64,000 nucleotides of DNA from positions 62,001 through 126,000 of the forward strand of contig NZ_VOBG01000003.1 in NCBI RefSeq assembly GCF_008369295.1, given 5' to 3'. This document shows, one piece after another, positions 1 to 9,456 of this stretch. Positions within the stretch are counted from its first letter, which is position 1, and each line of letters begins with the position of its first letter. The translations under genes and the position numbers were made by a program. The DNA is from Pseudomonas sp. ANT_H4. GTDB taxonomy: Bacteria > Pseudomonadota > Gammaproteobacteria > Pseudomonadales > Pseudomonadaceae. Under the pieces are notes generated by a model that did not search any database, had not been told where the DNA came from, and worked only from the letters and a program-made list of their open reading frames with translations.

Positions 1-73
1 CGTCGTTGAGCAGGATGGTCGCGGTGGTCAGGTTGTCGAGTAGCAAACGGTGCAGTGCGTCGCTGATGGTCAT
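1..73 (-). CDS. ntrB: Nitrogen regulation sensor kinase NtrB (5' end only)
   Basis: Only the first 24 codons are in the window; the gene runs off the left edge. The start ATG is the complement of 71-73, with an AGAGG Shine-Dalgarno just upstream. The readable N-terminus, MTISDALHRLLLDNLTTATI, looks like the start of Pseudomonas NtrB (GlnL), the cytoplasmic PAS-histidine kinase that phosphorylates and dephosphorylates NtrC under PII control. Position supports this: ntrB lies downstream of glnA on the same strand in Pseudomonas and enterics. The assignment rests on a short stretch plus synteny, so it is good but not proven. Confidence 0.8.
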   Translation of the reverse strand, partial: MTISDALHRLLLDNLTTATILLND

Positions 74-271
74 TAGGACCTCTTTTGGAGCAAGGCGCAG
101 GCTTGAGGCATGCGCTGATACAAGGAAAATGCAAAAACCAAACCAAGGCTCCGAAAAGAAGCGTTAAAGCCCTGAAATAAGGGTTTAAGGCGCGAAACTG
201 TAGCGTTCTGCCAACCTAGGCGGGAAGTTTCGAACCAAAATGGGCTGGTCATGTGGGAAGAGTGCAGGGCA

Positions 272-290
272 TCGCACCAATATAGTGCGA
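272..290. promoter_or_regulatory. Candidate NtrC-binding palindrome upstream of ntrB
   Basis: TCGCACCAATATAGTGCGA has perfect 6-bp arms (TCGCAC/GTGCGA) and fits the NtrC core GCACC-N5-(A/G)GTGC. It lies about 200 bp upstream of the ntrB start, between ntrB and glnA. In enterics NtrC autoregulates glnL-glnG from a site in this interval. The function here is inferred from sequence and position only. Confidence 0.55.
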
Positions 291-324
291 TTTTGTGAGG
301 GCTGCATGAGGTGTCTACGGGTAC

Positions 325-757
325 TTATCCTTTGTAGATACACAATTGCGCGGTGGCGCGGATCATTGCCAGTTGCCGTAATGGATCAAGGGGTTGATGA
401 ACAGCCTTTGCCAGCCACTGTGGGCATTGTGGATCGCTACGCTGGGGGGTGAAGTCTGCCAGTTGTTGCAGCAGGCGCTTTTGCAGTTGATCCAGTTGCG
501 GGCGAATCTGCCCGACCAAGTCCGGACGCGGCGCGTTGGGCGCGTTGCCCTGCAACTGCCAATCGGACAAGTGGGCGTACTGCACCAGTTTGTTCGCCTC
601 AATCTGTGCCGAGAAAAATTGCTCGGCCTGCGCCGGCGCCAGTTTGTAGCCTGCTCCCGTGGACGGTCCTCGACGGGCTTGTGGCTGTCCCATTTGCTCA
701 AGGCCACCTGGTCGGCAATCGCCAGACGTTCGGCGATGCTGTCGAGCAGTGGCGCGA
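325..757 (-). pseudogene. Decayed periplasmic-type chorismate mutase (AroQ family)
   Basis: Two overlapping minus-strand frames together read as a chorismate mutase of the secreted AroQ type. The upstream part gives PLLDSIAERLAIADQVALSK and then a WDSHKPVED-PREQ motif. The downstream part, in another frame, gives YKLAPAQAEQFF then SAQIEANKLVQYAHLSDWQ to a stop at 325-327. The break is near 650-655, where about ten residues and the reading frame are lost. The 5' end with the signal peptide is also absent, and REPIN-like sequence starts where it should be. Intact family members catalyse chorismate to prephenate in the periplasm. This copy cannot encode a full protein. It may be a sequencing error only for the frame change, not for the missing 5' end. 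Confidence 0.8.
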
Positions 758-835
758 TGGTCGTTAACGATAACGCGTAAATATTGAAGAAATGCGGCGT
801 CCTTGAGTTTTTCGTGGGCAAGCCTGCTCCCACAG
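753..835. repeat. Half REPIN-like element
   Basis: This segment contains CGCGATGGTCGTTAACGATA, a GCGGCGTCCTTGAGTTTTTC-like core and a terminal palindrome GGGCAAGCCTGCTCCCACAG. The same core occurs in the elements at 9292-9405 and 27490-27590. Only one terminal REP is clear here. The other end abuts chorismate mutase coding sequence. Confidence 0.65.
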
Positions 836-846
836 GGTTTTCGGGC

Positions 847-878
847 AAAAAAAAGACCTCCCGAAGGAGGCCTTTTTT
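847..878 (-). terminator. Rho-independent terminator of glnA
   Basis: A GACCTCC-CGAA-GGAGGCC stem-loop is flanked by an A-tract on one side and a T-tract on the other. It lies 30 bp past the glnA stop, so it can work in either direction. Its main use is presumably glnA termination. Confidence 0.85.
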
Positions 879-908
879 CGTCACGCCACGTTAAGCAGCG
901 CTACCGGA

Positions 909-2315
909 TCAGCAGCTGTAGTACAGCTCATATTCCAGTGGGTGTACGAAGGTACGGACCTTGATTTCTTCTTCGCTTTTCAGGGCGATGTAGGCATCGA
1001 TAAAGTCGTCGCTGAACACGCCGCCTTTGGTCAGGAACGCACGGCCCTTGTCCAACTCTTCCAGGGCTTCTTTCAGGCTGCCGCACACTTGTGGGATCTC
1101 TTTGGCCTCTTCAGGCGGCAGGTCGTACAAGTTTTTGTCGGCGGCGTCGCCTGGGTGGATCTTGTTCTGGATACCGTCCAGGCCGGCCATTACCAGGGCA
1201 GCGAAGGCCAGGTATGGGTTGGCTGCTGGATCCGGGAAGCGAGCTTCGATACGGCGAGCGCGAGGGCTGGACACGTAAGGAATACGGATCGAAGCGGAAC
1301 GGTTGCGAGCCGAGTAGGCCAGCATTACTGGAGCTTCGAAACCTGGGACCAGACGCTTGTAGGAGTTGGTCGACGGGTTGGTGAAGCCGTTCAGGGCCTT
1401 ACCGTGCTTGATGATGCCGCCGATGAAGTACAGGGCAGTGTCAGACAGGCCGGCATAACCTTCGCCAGCGAAGGTGTTCTTGCCATCTTTGGCGATGGAC
1501 AGGTGAACGTGCATACCCGAACCGTTATCGCCGTATAGCGGCTTAGGCATGAAGGTAGCGGTACGGCCGTAGGCATCAGCCACGTTGTGTACGCAGTACT
1601 TCAGGGTCTGAACTTCGTCAGCCTTGGCAACCAGGGTGTTGAACTTCACACCGATTTCGTTCTGGCCGGCAGTTGCCACTTCGTGGTGGTGAACTTCGAT
1701 GACCAGGCCCATTTCTTCCATGGCGTTGCACATGGAGGTACGGATTTCGTGGTCGTGGTCGAACGGCGGAACCGGGAAGTAGCCGCCTTTGACGCCTGGA
1801 CGGTGGCCTTTGTTGCCGCCTTCCACGTCCTGGTCGGACATCCACGAACCTTGTTCGGAGTAGATCTTGAACATCGAGCCCGAGATGTCGGACTTGAACT
1901 TCACTTGGTCGAAAATGAAGAATTCTGGCTCCGGGCCTACGAATACGGTGTCACCGATACCGGTCGACTTCAGGTATTCCTCGGCACGCTTGGCGATCGC
2001 ACGTGGGTCACGGTCATAGCCTTGCATGGTCGAAGGCTCGATCACGTCGCAAACCAGGATCAGGGTTGGCTCTTCGGTGAACGGGTCGAGTACGGCGGTG
2101 CTGTCGTCCGGCATCAGGATCATGTCGGAAGCTTCAATGCCTTTCCAGCCAGCAATGGAGGAGCCGTCGAACATTTTGCCTTCTTCGAAGAAGGCGTCAT
2201 CCAGCGCGTCGCGAGCCGGCATGGTCACGTGGTGCTGAGTGCCTTTGGTGTCCGTGAAGCGCAGATCAATCCATTTGACGTCATGATCTTTGATGAGTTG
2301 AACCGACTTCGACAT
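909..2315 (-). CDS. glnA: Glutamine synthetase, type I
   Basis: This 468-residue protein catalyses ATP-dependent amidation of glutamate to glutamine and is the main ammonium-assimilating enzyme. It forms a cytoplasmic dodecamer. The full GSI length is present, with the beta-grasp N-domain and the catalytic domain. The nucleotide-site motif ([14 protein letters not shown]) and the NLYDLPPEE motif holding the adenylylated Tyr near residue 398 are visible. This Tyr implies control by GlnE. The start ATG (2313-2315) has a strong GGAGG. Upstream lie a sigma-54 -24/-12 element and NtrC-type sites, and downstream a terminator, so glnA is probably transcribed alone under nitrogen limitation. Confidence 0.98.
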   Translation of the reverse strand: MSKSVQLIKDHDVKWIDLRFTDTKGTQHHVTMPARDALDDAFFEEGKMFDGSSIAGWKGIEASDMILMPDDSTAVLDPFTEEPTLILVCDVIEPSTMQGYDRDPRAIAKRAEEYLKSTGIGDTVFVGPEPEFFIFDQVKFKSDISGSMFKIYSEQGSWMSDQDVEGGNKGHRPGVKGGYFPVPPFDHDHEIRTSMCNAMEEMGLVIEVHHHEVATAGQNEIGVKFNTLVAKADEVQTLKYCVHNVADAYGRTATFMPKPLYGDNGSGMHVHLSIAKDGKNTFAGEGYAGLSDTALYFIGGIIKHGKALNGFTNPSTNSYKRLVPGFEAPVMLAYSARNRSASIRIPYVSSPRARRIEARFPDPAANPYLAFAALVMAGLDGIQNKIHPGDAADKNLYDLPPEEAKEIPQVCGSLKEALEELDKGRAFLTKGGVFSDDFIDAYIALKSEEEIKVRTFVHPLEYELYYSC

Positions 2316-2415
2316 AGTGTCCTCCGGGTGGCTTCGGGCTGGGTAGTGGAGTTAGCCCTTAAATGTGGGTGATGCCGGCGCGAATACTCTGCCAAGGCAA
2401 CCTGCCTCACAAGAG

Positions 2416-2431
2416 AGCAAATTGCATGCCA
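2416..2431 (-). promoter_or_regulatory. Sigma-54 promoter of glnA
   Basis: On the minus strand the sequence reads TGGCATGCAATTTGCT. This matches the consensus TGGCACG-N4-TTGC(A/T), with GG and GC exactly 12 bp apart. It lies about 100 bp upstream of the glnA start. A sigma-54 promoter activated by NtrC is the known arrangement for glnA. Confidence 0.85.
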
Positions 2432-2505
2432 GTGCCCCGCCATGGTTTTTTTACCTCAAAAAGGCCCCTATAAAGGTGCAAAGGGCCAAAGCGGGGGGAA
2501 ATAAC

Positions 2506-2552
2506 GCACTGCAATGTAGCGCATGAAATCACAAATGCACTTATTTGGTGCG
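2506..2552. promoter_or_regulatory. NtrC enhancer sites of glnA
   Basis: The strong site at 2536-2552 is TGCACT-TATTT-GGTGCG, close to the NtrC consensus. A weaker copy, GCACT-GCAAT-GTAGC, lies at 2506-2520. The two are about three helical turns apart and 75-120 bp upstream of the sigma-54 element, as expected for cooperative NtrC binding. The strong site is convincing; the weak one is tentative. Confidence 0.7.
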
Positions 2553-2600
2553 CTAAAAGCCGGCTGCATATTAACTGGTTAAACCTTGAGCGATTTCCGC

Positions 2601-2606
2601 TATAAT
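2601..2606 (+). promoter_or_regulatory. -10-like element for thiI
   Basis: TATAAT lies 43 bp before the thiI start, in the context CCGCTATAATCCGCG. No clear -35 hexamer is seen at 16-18 bp, so only the -10 box is supported. Confidence 0.45.
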
Positions 2607-2648
2607 CCGCGCCCCCCTTTTTCGGCTGGGCCTGCGCGCACTGTTTTC

Positions 2649-4103
2649 ATGAAATTAATCGTTAAAGTCTTCCCTGAGATCATCATCAAGAGCCGACCGG
2701 TACGGATGCGTTTCATCCGTCAATTGGCCAAAAATATCCGTGCCGTGCTCCGCGATCTGGACCCGGCGGTGGTGGTGAGCGGTGTGTGGGACAATATCGA
2801 ACTGGAAACCCGCATTACAGACCCAAAAGCCTTGAAGGACATGACCGAGCGCCTGAGCTGTGTGCCGGGCATCGCGCATTTCCTGCAGGTCGACGAGTAC
2901 CCGCTGGGCGACTTCGACGACATCACGGCCAAGTGCAAGCAGCACTACGGCGATGTGTTGGCGGGCAAGGTTTTTTCCGTGCGTTGCAAGCGTGCTGGCA
3001 AGCACACCTTCAGCTCCATGGATGTCGAGAAATACGTTGGCAGCCAGCTGCGTCGTCAGTGCGGCGCCGCCGGAATTTCCCTGAAAGAGCCGCAAATCGA
3101 AGTGCGGATGGAAATTCGCGACCAACGGTTGTTTGTGATTCACAGCCAGCACGACAGCATCGGCGGTTACCCGCTGGGCGCCCTGGAACAGACCCTGGTA
3201 TTGATGTCTGGCGGTTTCGATTCCACGGTGGCGGCCTACCAGATCATGCGGCGCGGGCTTATGAGCCACTTCTGCTTCTTTAACCTGGGCGGGCGTGCAC
3301 ATGAACTGGGCGTGATGGAAGTCGCGCATTACATCTGGAAAAAATACGGCAGCTCCCAGCGTGTGCTGTTTGTCAGCGTTCCTTTCGAGGAAGTCCTGGG
3401 AGAAATTCTCGGGAAAGTCGATAACAGTCATATGGGCGTAGTATTGAAGCGTATGATGTTGCGCGCTGCGTCCCGAATCGCGGATCGGCTGGAAATCGAT
3501 GCACTGGTTACCGGTGAAGTGATTTCCCAGGTGTCCAGCCAGACCCTGCCAAACCTGTCGTTGATAGACTCTGTGACCGAAAAGCTGGTGTTGCGCCCGC
3601 TGATCGCCAGTCACAAGCAGGACATCATCGACCTGGCGACCCAGATCGGCACGGCGGATTTCGCCAAGCACATGCCGGAATACTGCGGGGTCATTTCGGT
3701 GAACCCCAAGACCCACGCCAAGCGCAACCGCGTGGAGTACGAAGAACAACAGTTTGATATGGCGATTCTCGAGCGTGCGCTTGAGAACGCTAAACTGGTG
3801 CCGATCGATCGCGTAATCGACGAGTTGGGCCAGGATTTGCAGATCGAAGAAGTCAGCGAGGCTCTAGCCGGTCACATCGTCATCGACATCCGTCACCCGG
3901 ATGCTGCTGAGGACGAGCCGCTGGAAATCGCTGGCATCGACGTACAAACGTTGCCGTTCTATGCATTGAACGCACGTTTCAAGGAACTGGATGACAGCCG
4001 TCAGTACCTGTTGTATTGCGACAAAGGCGTGATGAGTCGCCTGCATGCCCACCATTTGCTCAGTGAGGGGCATGCCAATGTGCGCGTTTATCGACCGAGC
4101 TAA
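2649..4103 (+). CDS. thiI: tRNA 4-thiouridine / thiazole sulfurtransferase ThiI
   Basis: This 484-residue protein transfers sulfur from IscS persulfide to U8 of tRNA, giving s4U, and supplies sulfur for thiamine thiazole synthesis. The domains in order are an N-terminal ferredoxin-like and THUMP region (about 1-170), a PP-loop AMP-forming domain with SGGFDST, and a C-terminal rhodanese domain. The rhodanese cysteine is visible in CDKGVMS (Cys457), and the partner cysteine in EYCGVIS (Cys346). The frame is open further upstream, but the start at [11 protein letters not shown] gives the normal family length. The gene is divergent from glnA. Confidence 0.95.
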   Translation: MKLIVKVFPEIIIKSRPVRMRFIRQLAKNIRAVLRDLDPAVVVSGVWDNIELETRITDPKALKDMTERLSCVPGIAHFLQVDEYPLGDFDDITAKCKQHYGDVLAGKVFSVRCKRAGKHTFSSMDVEKYVGSQLRRQCGAAGISLKEPQIEVRMEIRDQRLFVIHSQHDSIGGYPLGALEQTLVLMSGGFDSTVAAYQIMRRGLMSHFCFFNLGGRAHELGVMEVAHYIWKKYGSSQRVLFVSVPFEEVLGEILGKVDNSHMGVVLKRMMLRAASRIADRLEIDALVTGEVISQVSSQTLPNLSLIDSVTEKLVLRPLIASHKQDIIDLATQIGTADFAKHMPEYCGVISVNPKTHAKRNRVEYEEQQFDMAILERALENAKLVPIDRVIDELGQDLQIEEVSEALAGHIVIDIRHPDAAEDEPLEIAGIDVQTLPFYALNARFKELDDSRQYLLYCDKGVMSRLHAHHLLSEGHANVRVYRPS

Positions 4104-4242
4104 GAGCCCGGGGCTGTTCGCCTGTGGTCTGCGTCACCGGCCCCCCGACTCTGCCGTCAAGCTGTAACGGCAAGGCCTGACTCTACTGTTAATCGCTGCC
4201 ACGACCTGTCAGCACACCGAATCCTCTGATCGAGATACACAA

Positions 4243-6063
4243 GTGATCGAAAATCTACGCAACATCGCCATCATTGCTCACGTTGACCATGGTAAAACCA
4301 CCCTGGTAGACAAACTCTTGCGTCAATCCGGCACCCTGGAGCGCAACGAGCTTAACGACGAGCGCGTGATGGACTCCAACGACCAGGAGAAAGAGCGCGG
4401 TATTACCATTTTGGCGAAAAACACCGCCATCAACTGGAACGGCTACCACATCAACATCGTGGACACCCCGGGCCACGCCGACTTCGGCGGCGAAGTTGAA
4501 CGCGTAATGTCGATGGTTGACTCCGTTCTGCTGCTGGTTGACGCTCAAGACGGCCCTATGCCGCAAACCCGTTTCGTGACCAAGAAGGCTTTCGAAGCCG
4601 GCCTGCGTCCAATCGTGGTGATCAACAAGGTTGACCGTCCAGGCGCACGTCCGGACTGGGTTCTGGACCAGATTTTTGACCTGTTCGACAACCTTGGTGC
4701 TACCGAAGAACAGTTGGACTTCAAAGTTGTCTACGCCTCGGCCCTGAACGGCATTGCCGGTCTGGAACACACCGACATGGCTGAAGACATGACCCCGCTG
4801 TATCAGGCCATTGTTGACCACGTCCCGGCTCCACAAGTTGACCGTGACGGCCCGTTCCAGATGCAAATCTCGGCACTGGACTACAACAGCTTCCTGGGTG
4901 TTATCGGCGTTGGCCGTATCGCTCGTGGTCGCGTCAAGCCGAACACTCAAGTTGTGGCTATCGACATGGACGGCAAGCGCCGTAACGGTCGTATCCTGAA
5001 GTTGATGGGTCACCACGGTCTGCACCGTATCGACGTTGAAGAAGCAGCTGCCGGCGACATCGTCTGCATCAGCGGCTTCGACCAGCTGTTCATCTCCGAC
5101 ACTCTGTGCGACCCACTGAATGTTGAAGCGATGAAGCCGCTGACCGTTGACGAACCAACCGTTTCGATGACCTTCCAGGTAAACGACTCACCTTTCTGCG
5201 GTAAAGAAGGCAAGTTCGTCACCAGCCGTAACATCAAGGAACGTCTGGACAAGGAATTGCTGTTCAACGTTGCTCTGCGCGTTGAAGAAGGCGATACCGC
5301 CGACAAGTTCAAAGTCTCCGGCCGTGGTGAGCTGCACCTCTCGGTACTGATCGAAACCATGCGTCGCGAAGGCTTCGAAATGGGTGTTGGTCGTCCGGAA
5401 GTGATCATTCGTCTGGTTGACGGCGTTAAGCACGAACCGTACGAAAACGTGACCATCGACCTGCCGGAAGAATCCCAGGGCGCGATCATGGAACAGATCG
5501 GTATCCGTAAAGGCGACCTGACCAACATGGTTCCGGATGGCAAGGGCCGTGTGCGCCTTGAGTACAACATCCCAGCTCGTGGCCTGATCGGTTTCCGTAA
5601 CGAGTTCCTGACCCTGACCTCCGGTGCAGGCATCCTGACCTCGATCTTCGACCGTTACGACGTGATGAAGTCCGGCGACATGTCCGGCCGTCAAAACGGC
5701 GTGCTGGTTTCGGTTGCTACCGGTAAGGCTCTGACTTACTCGCTGGAAACCCTGCAAGCTCGCGGCAAACTGTTCCTGGGTCACGGTGAAGACGTGTACG
5801 AAGGTCAAATCGTCGGCATCAACAGCCGCGACAACGACCTGGGCGTTAACCCAACCAAAGGCAAGAAGCTCGACAACATGCGTGCTTCGGGTAAAGACGA
5901 AACCATCGCTCTGGTTCCGCCTATCCGCTTCACCCTGGAGCAGGCTCTGGAATTCGTTCAAGAAGACGAATTGTGCGAAGTCACTCCTAAGTCCATCCGT
6001 CTTCGCAAGAAGATCCTGGGCGAAAGCGAGCGTACCCGCGCTGCGAAGAAGTCCGGTAACTAA
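4243..6063 (+). CDS. typA: Translational GTPase TypA/BipA
   Basis: This is a 606-residue ribosome-associated GTPase of the EF-G/LepA superfamily, involved in 50S assembly and in stress and cold adaptation. It starts with GTG at 4243. The G domain shows [10 protein letters not shown] (G1) near residue 12, the RGITI switch (G2), DTPGH (G3) and NKVD (G4). Domains II, III and V and the C-terminal BipA-specific domain follow at full length. It stands alone between thiI and a strong bidirectional terminator. Confidence 0.97.
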   Translation: MIENLRNIAIIAHVDHGKTTLVDKLLRQSGTLERNELNDERVMDSNDQEKERGITILAKNTAINWNGYHINIVDTPGHADFGGEVERVMSMVDSVLLLVDAQDGPMPQTRFVTKKAFEAGLRPIVVINKVDRPGARPDWVLDQIFDLFDNLGATEEQLDFKVVYASALNGIAGLEHTDMAEDMTPLYQAIVDHVPAPQVDRDGPFQMQISALDYNSFLGVIGVGRIARGRVKPNTQVVAIDMDGKRRNGRILKLMGHHGLHRIDVEEAAAGDIVCISGFDQLFISDTLCDPLNVEAMKPLTVDEPTVSMTFQVNDSPFCGKEGKFVTSRNIKERLDKELLFNVALRVEEGDTADKFKVSGRGELHLSVLIETMRREGFEMGVGRPEVIIRLVDGVKHEPYENVTIDLPEESQGAIMEQIGIRKGDLTNMVPDGKGRVRLEYNIPARGLIGFRNEFLTLTSGAGILTSIFDRYDVMKSGDMSGRQNGVLVSVATGKALTYSLETLQARGKLFLGHGEDVYEGQIVGINSRDNDLGVNPTKGKKLDNMRASGKDETIALVPPIRFTLEQALEFVQEDELCEVTPKSIRLRKKILGESERTRAAKKSGN

Positions 6064-6088
6064 GTTATTTAGTTAGCGGGCAAAAAAA

Positions 6089-6121
6089 ACGCCCCCGACC
6101 GCAAGGTCGGGGGCGTTTTTG
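6089..6121. terminator. Bidirectional terminator between typA and the YkgJ gene
   Basis: The stem ACGCCCCCGACC-GCAA-GGTCGGGGGCGT is a perfect 12-bp helix with a tetraloop. It has an A-tract before and a T-tract after, so it can serve both converging genes. Confidence 0.93.
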
Positions 6122-6177
6122 TTTGTCTGGGCTTTATGGTCGGTGAATACCTTGATCCCTCGCCACAAGGTATCGGT

Positions 6178-6612
6178 TTAGAACTTTTCCAGAACCCGAA
6201 CCTTGGTATCGCGCACCACTTCCTTGGGCTTGTACGCACAATACCCAGGCCGCGGGCCAATCTTGGGGTGATTGCGGCAAGTATCCGGACGCTTGTCATA
6301 AATAGTACAAAAGCGGCTTTTACGATCCAGGTACAGGCAATCGTTATTGCTCATGCGCTGCAGGGTGAAGATCTCGGACTTCTGGTTATAGCGCTCGACG
6401 ATCCCTTCCTTCTGCAAACGCTTGGCGATGTTCTTTGGCGGATCACCGCGCTCGAACTCATCGACGATGCCAATGCGGATCAAATCCTTGATCTTCACCT
6501 CAACTGGCAGCGTGCAGCAGCTGGACACGCAGCCGCCGCACATATGGCTGGAGTACTTCTGCCAAGTCTCGAGACGGTCGAGTTCGGCGGCGGCAATCAG
6601 TTGAGGCTTCAT
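6178..6612 (-). CDS. YkgJ-family cysteine cluster protein
   Basis: This 144-residue protein carries the zinc/iron-chelating cluster pattern. Visible motifs are CGGCVSSCC near residues 25-33, CLYLD, FCTIY, CRNHP and GYC. The biochemical role of the family is not established. The start was chosen at MKPQLIAAAEL, which has a GGA seven bases upstream. The frame is also open upstream, and starts at 6651 (ATG) or 6714 (GTG, near a GGGG) would add 13 or 34 residues. The gene converges on typA across a shared terminator. Confidence 0.8.
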   Translation of the reverse strand: MKPQLIAAAELDRLETWQKYSSHMCGGCVSSCCTLPVEVKIKDLIRIGIVDEFERGDPPKNIAKRLQKEGIVERYNQKSEIFTLQRMSNNDCLYLDRKSRFCTIYDKRPDTCRNHPKIGPRPGYCAYKPKEVVRDTKVRVLEKF

Positions 6613-6835
6613 CAGGTTTCCAAGAGGGGCTTTGTCCGGGCGCGGGATCATACCGGCATTGGTGGTTTTTTGAACAATATTTCGAAGCTTTCGGCTCAAA
6701 GGGCGTTCGGGCACGGCCCCTGCATCCTTTTCGGTAAATGCGAATGAATTAAAAAACTGCCGAACCAGAGCGTCTGCGGTGGGTCAGACCGACTAGGCTC
6801 TAGCAACTCCTTCTATCTCGCCCGAGGTCGCATCA

Positions 6836-9286
6836 ATGTCTCAGGAACCGCTTGTACGAGAAGCAGAGGTAGCCGCATTCCGCGATGCTGTCTTGACCAA
6901 ACTCACCTACGCGGTGGGCAAGGACCCGGATCACGCGTTCGATCATGACTGGTTTGAAGCCATTGCCCTGGCTGCCCGGGACCATATGGTGGAACACTGG
7001 ATGGATCACACCCGCAACATTTACCGCAAGGGCCAGAAGCGGGTCTATTACCTCTCCCTCGAATTCCTTATCGGCCGCCTGCTCTACGATAGCCTGAGCA
7101 ACCTCGGCCTGCTGGACGTGGCGCGCGAAGCGATGAGCGAGTTGGGCGTGGACATGGAGCGCATTCGCCTGCTGGAGCCCGATGCGGCCCTTGGCAACGG
7201 TGGTCTTGGCCGTCTGGCGGCGTGCTTTATGGAAAGCATGTCGACCCTGGGCATTGCTGGCCACGGTTATGGCATTCGTTATGAACACGGCTTGTTCCGC
7301 CAGGCGATTGTCGATGGCTGGCAGCAGGAACAGACCGAGCGCTGGCTGGATTTTGGCAACCCTTGGGAGTTCGAGCGGGCGGAAGTGATTTACCCCATTG
7401 GTTTTGGTGGCAGCGTGGAAACGGTGCTGGACGCGTCCGGCAAGTCGATCCAGGTCTGGTCGCCCAATGAGACCGTGCGCGCGGTGGCTTACGACACGCC
7501 AGTGGTCGGCTGGCGTGGTGCCAGCGTCAACACCCTGAGGCTGTGGCGTGCGCGAGCGGTGGAAGATTTGCACCTTGAGCGCTTCAACGCGGGCGACCAC
7601 CTGGGTGCTGTCGCTGAAGTGGCGCGGGCCGAAAGCATCTCCCGAGTGCTCTACCCGGCAGACAGCACCGAGGCGGGGCAGGAACTGCGCCTGCGCCAGG
7701 AATACTTTTTCGTCTCCGCCTCGCTGCAGGACCTGCTGCGCCGCCACAAGAACATGCACGGCTCGGTACTGAGCCTGGGCGAACACGCGGCGATCCAACT
7801 CAATGACACCCACCCGTCCATCGCCGTGGCCGAGTTGATGCGCCAACTGGTGGACTTGCACGACATAGCCTGGGATGCGGCCTGGCAGGTCACCGTCGAA
7901 ACGCTGTCTTACACCAACCATACCTTGCTTCCCGAAGCCCTGGAAACCTGGCCCGTGGGCCTGATGGAACGCATGCTGCCTCGGCACATGCAGATCATTT
8001 ACCTGATCAACGCCCAGCACATCGACTCGCTGCGGGCCAAGGGCATCCACGATTTCGACGTGCTGCGCGCTGTCTCACTGATCGAAGAAGACAACGGCCG
8101 CCGCGTGCGCATGGGCAACCTGGCGTTTCTGGGTTCCCACAGCGTTAATGGCGTATCCGGTTTGCACACGCAATTGATGCGCAGCACGGTGTTTTCCGAG
8201 ATGCACAAGCTTTACCCGGACCGGATCAACAACAAGACCAACGGCATCACCTTTCGCCGCTGGTTGTACCAGGCCAACCCCAAGCTCACGGCGATGTTGG
8301 TCGAGGCATTAGGCCCGGATATTCTCGACACTTGCGAGCAGCGCCTGGTGGAGTTGGAAACCTTCGCCGAGAAACAAGCGTTTCGCAAAGCCTTCGCCGA
8401 ACAGCGCCTGCACAGTAAAAGGGCATTGGCCGACATCATTCATGAGCGCCTGGGGATTTCGGTCAACCCGGCGGCGATGTTCGATGTGCAGGTCAAGCGC
8501 ATCCACGAATACAAGCGCCAACTGTTGAACCTGCTGCACACCGTCGCTCTGTACCAGGCGATCCGTGCCGAGCCGGAAACCGACTGGGTGCCACGGGTGA
8601 AGATCTTCGCCGGCAAGGCGGCGGCCAGTTATCACCAGGCCAAGTTGATCATCAAGCTGACCAACGACATCGCCCGTACCGTCAACAACGACCCGACCGT
8701 GCGCGGCCTGCTCAAGGTGGTGTTCCTGCCCAACTACAACGTCAGCCTGGCGGAAAGCATCATTCCCGCTGCCGACCTGTCGGAGCAGATATCCACCGCC
8801 GGCTTCGAGGCGTCGGGCACCAGTAACATGAAGTTTGGCCTCAACGGCGCGCTGACCATCGGCACGATGGATGGTGCCAACGTCGAGATGCACGAGCGTG
8901 TGGGTGCCGAACACATGTTTATCTTCGGCCTCAGCGCCCAGCAGGTAGAAGCGCGCAAACACGCCGGCGAGTTCAGCGCAGGGCCGGAAATTGCCGCGTC
9001 CCATCGCTTGAGCGATGTGCTGCAAGCGATCCGTGGCGGGGTATTCTCGCCGGATGATCCGGGTCGTTATGCCGGCTTGATCGATTCTTTGATCGACTAC
9101 GACCGCTTCCTGGTATGCGCCGACTTCGATTCCTATTGGGATGCTCAGGCGCGAGTCGAGGCCCATTGGCACGACTCCAAGGAATGGTGGCGCTCGGCGG
9201 TGCTTAATACCTCGCGGATGGGCTGGTTCTCATCCGACCGGACCATCAGGGAGTACGCAACAGATATCTGGAAAGCGTTGGATTAG
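6836..9286 (+). CDS. glgP: Glycogen/maltodextrin phosphorylase
   Basis: This 816-residue cytoplasmic enzyme splits alpha-1,4-glucan ends with phosphate to give glucose-1-phosphate. It has GT35-family length. The N-terminal RVYYLSLEFLIGR motif, the glycine-rich LGNGGLGRLAACF motif and the pyridoxal-phosphate site ASGTSNMKFGLNG are visible. The PLP lysine is about Lys666. The gene stands alone here, away from other glycogen genes, and a REPIN follows its stop. Gene symbol glgP is used for the family; a malP-type substrate preference cannot be excluded. Confidence 0.95.
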   Translation: MSQEPLVREAEVAAFRDAVLTKLTYAVGKDPDHAFDHDWFEAIALAARDHMVEHWMDHTRNIYRKGQKRVYYLSLEFLIGRLLYDSLSNLGLLDVAREAMSELGVDMERIRLLEPDAALGNGGLGRLAACFMESMSTLGIAGHGYGIRYEHGLFRQAIVDGWQQEQTERWLDFGNPWEFERAEVIYPIGFGGSVETVLDASGKSIQVWSPNETVRAVAYDTPVVGWRGASVNTLRLWRARAVEDLHLERFNAGDHLGAVAEVARAESISRVLYPADSTEAGQELRLRQEYFFVSASLQDLLRRHKNMHGSVLSLGEHAAIQLNDTHPSIAVAELMRQLVDLHDIAWDAAWQVTVETLSYTNHTLLPEALETWPVGLMERMLPRHMQIIYLINAQHIDSLRAKGIHDFDVLRAVSLIEEDNGRRVRMGNLAFLGSHSVNGVSGLHTQLMRSTVFSEMHKLYPDRINNKTNGITFRRWLYQANPKLTAMLVEALGPDILDTCEQRLVELETFAEKQAFRKAFAEQRLHSKRALADIIHERLGISVNPAAMFDVQVKRIHEYKRQLLNLLHTVALYQAIRAEPETDWVPRVKIFAGKAAASYHQAKLIIKLTNDIARTVNNDPTVRGLLKVVFLPNYNVSLAESIIPAADLSEQISTAGFEASGTSNMKFGLNGALTIGTMDGANVEMHERVGAEHMFIFGLSAQQVEARKHAGEFSAGPEIAASHRLSDVLQAIRGGVFSPDDPGRYAGLIDSLIDYDRFLVCADFDSYWDAQARVEAHWHDSKEWWRSAVLNTSRMGWFSSDRTIREYATDIWKALD

Positions 9287-9291
9287 CCTCC

Positions 9292-9405
9292 TTGTGGAGC
9301 GAGGGGACGCCTAGTTCTTGCTCGCGAAAAACGTTAACGATTATGCGTGCATTCTGAATAAACGTGTCGTCCTCAGGTTCTTCGCGAGCAAGCTCGCTCC
9401 TACAG
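9292..9405. repeat. REPIN-like element (family A)
   Basis: The right end is the clear palindrome TCGCGAGCAAGCTCGCTCCT followed by ACAG. The left end (GTGGAGCGAG...CTTGCTCGCGA) is degenerate and carries extra bases. The core includes ACGTTAACGATTATGCGTGC and a TGTCGTCCT-CAGGTTCTTCG stretch that also occurs in the other two family-A elements. It lies between glgP and the DUF2339 gene. Confidence 0.8.
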
Positions 9406-9456
9406 ATATACTAAGCGCCAGCTTTGCCCGCCTCGGGCTGCTTAGGGATATCGACC

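Noticed and set aside
2586..2648. Upstream extension of thiI by 21 codons
   Set aside because: The extension would include the TATAAT promoter box and starts with a non-ATG codon. The start at 2649 matches the family.
6833..8050. Open frame of 405 codons antisense to glgP
   Set aside because: It is fully inside glgP on the opposite strand and His/Gln/Arg-rich, as expected from antisense reading.
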